Source: Dromaius novaehollandiae (Eukaryota; Chordata; Aves; Casuariiformes; Dromaiidae). From it: a stretch of 64,000 nucleotides of DNA. The stretch lies in contig NC_088098.1 of assembly GCF_036370855.1 (NCBI RefSeq), positions 40,551,981 to 40,615,980 on the forward strand. The letters are read 5' to 3'. Position 1 is the first letter of the stretch; each line of letters begins with the position of its first letter. A program made the translations under genes and the position numbers. The notes under the pieces are model-generated. The model saw only the letters and a program-made list of their open reading frames with translations. It had not been told where the DNA came from and searched no databases. Positions 61,701-64,000 of the stretch are shown piece by piece.

Positions 61701-61795
61701 CTGTTTTCTTTTTCATCAATGTCAGAGGTACTGGCCAGTCGTCTTGGTATTGTAGGTGCAACATAAGCAAGTCTAGTTCCTTTTCCATCTTTCTC
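61701..61795 (-). CDS. PPP1R12A: PPP1R12A exon C (95 nt)
   Basis: 31 codons plus two bases, EKDGKGTRLAYVAPTIPRRL then ASTSDIDEKEN. It matches human EKDSKGTRLAYVAPTIPRRL. Acceptor TATTTCAG, donor ACAG/GTGACT. Flanking introns contain nothing else recognised. Confidence 0.97.
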
Positions 61796-62590
61796 CTGAA
61801 ATACATGTATTTTTTATTAAGTGTTACAATCACTGATTATAATTCTACTGGTTGGAAAACAATCATTAAGACAACTTCAGCCGTATTTCTACTATTGTTC
61901 CAATAATACAAATGAGCTTTAATCTGAAGTTAAAGTTCATAAGGACTACACAGGAATAGCAAACTATTTTCATTCTAGTGATAACAGTGATTTGAATCCT
62001 GTTGTTTCTGCTTTGCTGCAGCACAACTCCAAAATTCATGATTGAAAGTAGTTTAGTATTATTCTTAATCCTGAAAACATATTTAAACATTTGGACTTGA
62101 AACAGAACCACGAAAGTTATATGCTGCTCAGTCACCTGTACCAAATTAGTCCTTCAGTTGGCCCAGTGTATTAAAGTTTAATCACGTAAGACTATACGTT
62201 CAAAAATGACTAAGGAATACAAAAAGACCTTCCTTCTTCTGAATATTCTTTCAACACCACTCTCCAAGTGATGCCAAAACTATCAACCCTCTGGTCTCCC
62301 TTAACTGTTTCAAATAGTACTATTTAGCAGTGCAAGTCCCAGAAGGAGAAAAGCCCCAAACAATGCACCAGGTTACCAGATGATGAAGGTCCTCTAAATA
62401 AGCAGAGATGCATACAATAATTTTAAAGAAACTACACAGAAGCTGCACAACTTAACTTTTTGAAATTTTAGTAAAGGGTGTGGCGTACAGTCTAATGACA
62501 ATGCACTGTTTTCACAATATGTCATTAACATTTATGCTAAATGAAGCAGATCATCTCTTCAAAATGTTGTTTCATACTAAAAATGATTAC

Positions 62591-62806
62591 CTTTTCTTTG
62601 TTGTCCAACGAAGAGGAGAGTCTAGGACTTGAAGCGGAACGCATAACACCTGCAGAGTCCTTTTCTTTCTGAGCTTCCTTGGAAGCAGTAATCTCTGCAA
62701 GTGCACCGTAACTACCAGTTTTTCGAAGACCTAACCGCCAAGAAGCTGGAGATTCATCTTTCCTCTCTTCCTCTTTGGGAGAAACCTTGGTTGCTGATGT
62801 TGGAAA
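62591..62806 (-). CDS. PPP1R12A: PPP1R12A exon B (216 nt): NUAK/14-3-3 region
   Basis: 72 codons, phase 0 to 0, from FPTSATKVSPKEEERKDESP to SSLDNKEK. ASWRLGLRKTGSYGALAEI carries the serine equal to human Ser445. MRSASSPRLSS carries the equivalent of Ser472. Both are known NUAK1 sites that recruit 14-3-3 and reduce phosphatase activity. Donor AAG/GTAATC. The acceptor is weak in pyrimidines (CTGTGTTTTATAG). Confidence 0.97.
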
Positions 62807-63182
62807 CTATAAAACACAGTAGCGAATTAAAGGCCATTAATTTACATTTTCTACGGTAATTCAGGCTTTTTGTGGAGATTTGAGAAAACAACTATTTTTA
62901 ATAATCATAGCAGTGTTGAATTTTTAGGGGTGTTGTGATAAGAGACAACCTAGACACTTTTCTTGAATTAGTCAATGAGATAAGCAACAGAAGACTGCTC
63001 AAGAAATACTACTCCTCTAAAAGTTAGCTTGGAAAAACCCACACTTTGTAACACACATTGTGATCACGAGATGCAAACAGAAGTTTACACAAACTTAAAA
63101 CCATGCAACTCTGGTATCAACACTTTGATTAAATATGTTATTTTGCAACCTGTACACAAACCTGTGCACACCAGAGCCTCAC

Positions 63183-63299
63183 CATGGACTTTTCACCCTT
63201 ACTGGGCACAAGAACAATGCCAGTTTTGCGCAAGCCCTGCCTCCATGATGCAGGATCTACTGACTCCACCACAGGCAAGATAGGAGGAATGAAATCATA
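63183..63299 (-). CDS. PPP1R12A: Putative PPP1R12A cassette exon A (117 nt), paralogous to exon B
   Basis: An acceptor (AATTGGCTTTAG) and donor (ATG/GTGAGG) bound 39 codons, phase 0 to 0. It runs from YDFIPPILPVVESVDPASWR to QGLRKTGIVLVPSKGEKSM. PASWR-x-GLRKTG repeats the core of exon B (11 of 12 residues), 376 bases downstream in the transcript. The residue equal to Ser445 is Ile. The canonical human protein that I know lacks this segment, so it is either a skipped cassette, mutually exclusive with exon B, or tissue-specific. The open frame with both splice sites and exact phase makes chance unlikely. Confidence 0.7.
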
Positions 63300-64000
63300 C
63301 TAAAGCCAATTAAGACAAGACAAAGATGAAGATTGACAGAATGGAAAGCAGAAACAAAAGGTTGTTTTAAACAGTTTGTTCCTATGTTTATGTTATGTAG
63401 CTCTTCATTACAGCACAAAATATCAAAAAGCAGCAAGACACTTAAAACCTTAGTAACAGATTCTTATTAAACACAACACAGTTGTTTAACTAATTCAGGG
63501 AGAGAACTACAGTTTGCAAAGAACAGGACAGCAAAGCTTGTCGACCTAGCAAGGTTCATGCCTAAATCCTAATATAGTTGAAAATATTGCAAGATTCATA
63601 CTACCATATCCACTACTTTTCTTGTTTTCTTTCATATTCCCTCAATATCCCTTAATCAAGACTGACATCACATCCTAGCTTACCTATCAAACCAGCACCT
63701 TTACTCCCAGTCTATCCCTACTTCAGTACCCTCTTATAGAAAGCAGTATTATAAACTGCTATACAGTTTGAAGAAAATCCATATTCAACCTTAGCACACC
63801 GCACCTGCACCACTCATGAACCACATACAGTCTGGCCACCTATAGTGTAAAAGGAGAAGAGTAACTGTAGCAGCACAGACAGTAAGTAGGTGCAAGAGTA
63901 GGTACAAGCTGACTCGTATCTCCCAGTATCTCCTATTTTACCTTTACTAGTACAAGACAATTTAAAGCCTTTTTGTTCACTGACATGAACTGCAACTGTT
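63300..64000 (-). other. PPP1R12A: PPP1R12A intron running off the window
   Basis: AT-rich, no exon seen. The next upstream exon lies beyond 64,000. Confidence 0.75.

Larger units (their letters stand above)
23130..64000 (-). other. PPP1R12A: PPP1R12A (MYPT1) gene, 3' two thirds
   Basis: MYPT1 is the targeting subunit of myosin light-chain phosphatase. It tethers PP1c-beta to myosin, and phosphorylation by ROCK/ZIPK inhibits the enzyme while PKG-I relaxes smooth muscle through the leucine zipper. Sixteen consecutive coding exons (labelled B to P and R here) run right to left with agreeing phases, totalling 1863 nt or 621 residues. They match the C-terminal 60% of vertebrate MYPT1 throughout. 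Two additional exon candidates (63183-63299 and 30644-30778) show internal duplication. Upstream exons with the RVxF motif and ankyrin repeats lie beyond 64,000. The gene is head-to-tail with PAWR, as in mammals. Confidence 0.97.

Noticed and set aside
1..64000. CRISPR arrays, bacterial operons, rRNA or tRNA genes
   Set aside because: None seen. The window is vertebrate nuclear DNA.

Overview
This is vertebrate nuclear DNA: AT-rich, intron-rich, with GT-AG splice sites, one strong CpG island and few interspersed repeats. It is most likely from a bird, or at least a sauropsid. The two genes are only about 15-17 kb apart, one degraded non-LTR retrotransposon piece is recognisable, and protein details fit avian forms (a 41-codon central-insert exon, and Ser/Leu changes from human). 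The species cannot be named from the sequence alone.

Two genes are present, both on the minus strand. On the left (about 1-8,300) is the 5' end of PAWR (Par-4, a pro-apoptotic WT1/atypical-PKC regulator): a CpG-island promoter, a probable untranslated exon 1, coding exon 2 (start codon at 7474-7476, 169 codons) and the first 7 kb of the following intron. The rest of PAWR lies beyond position 1. From about 8.5 to 23.1 kb is intergenic DNA. It holds a LINE reverse-transcriptase relic near 13.3-13.9 kb, simple repeats and a small GC-rich patch at 21.2-21.5 kb. From about 23.1 kb to the right edge is the 3' two thirds of PPP1R12A (MYPT1, the myosin phosphatase targeting subunit). I read 16 consecutive coding exons (B to P, then R), each with AG/GT borders and matching phases, giving about 621 C-terminal residues, plus a ~2.4 kb 3'UTR. 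They cover the NUAK/14-3-3 region, the alternatively spliced central insert, both ROCK/ZIPK inhibitory phosphosites (RRST, Thr695/850 in chicken numbering), a 17-nt microexon, the coiled coil and the C-terminal leucine zipper that binds PKG-I. The ankyrin repeats and the PP1-binding N-terminus lie beyond 64,000.

The most interesting material is outside the standard exon set. (1) An extra terminal exon at 30644-30778 encodes a second leucine zipper, clearly a duplicate of the canonical last exon, with its own stop codon. (2) An extra 117-nt in-phase exon at 63183-63299 repeats the WR-x-GLRKTG core of the next exon but lacks the NUAK-site serine. (3) PAWR and PPP1R12A share the nonapeptide REKRRSTGV, each followed by a phase-0 exon end 6-7 codons later, and both proteins end in similar leucine zippers. 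This suggests PAWR arose from the 3' part of a PPP1R12A-like gene, its present neighbour. Par-4 and MYPT1 are also reported to bind each other through their zippers, so the locus may hold a set of related phosphosite-plus-zipper modules.
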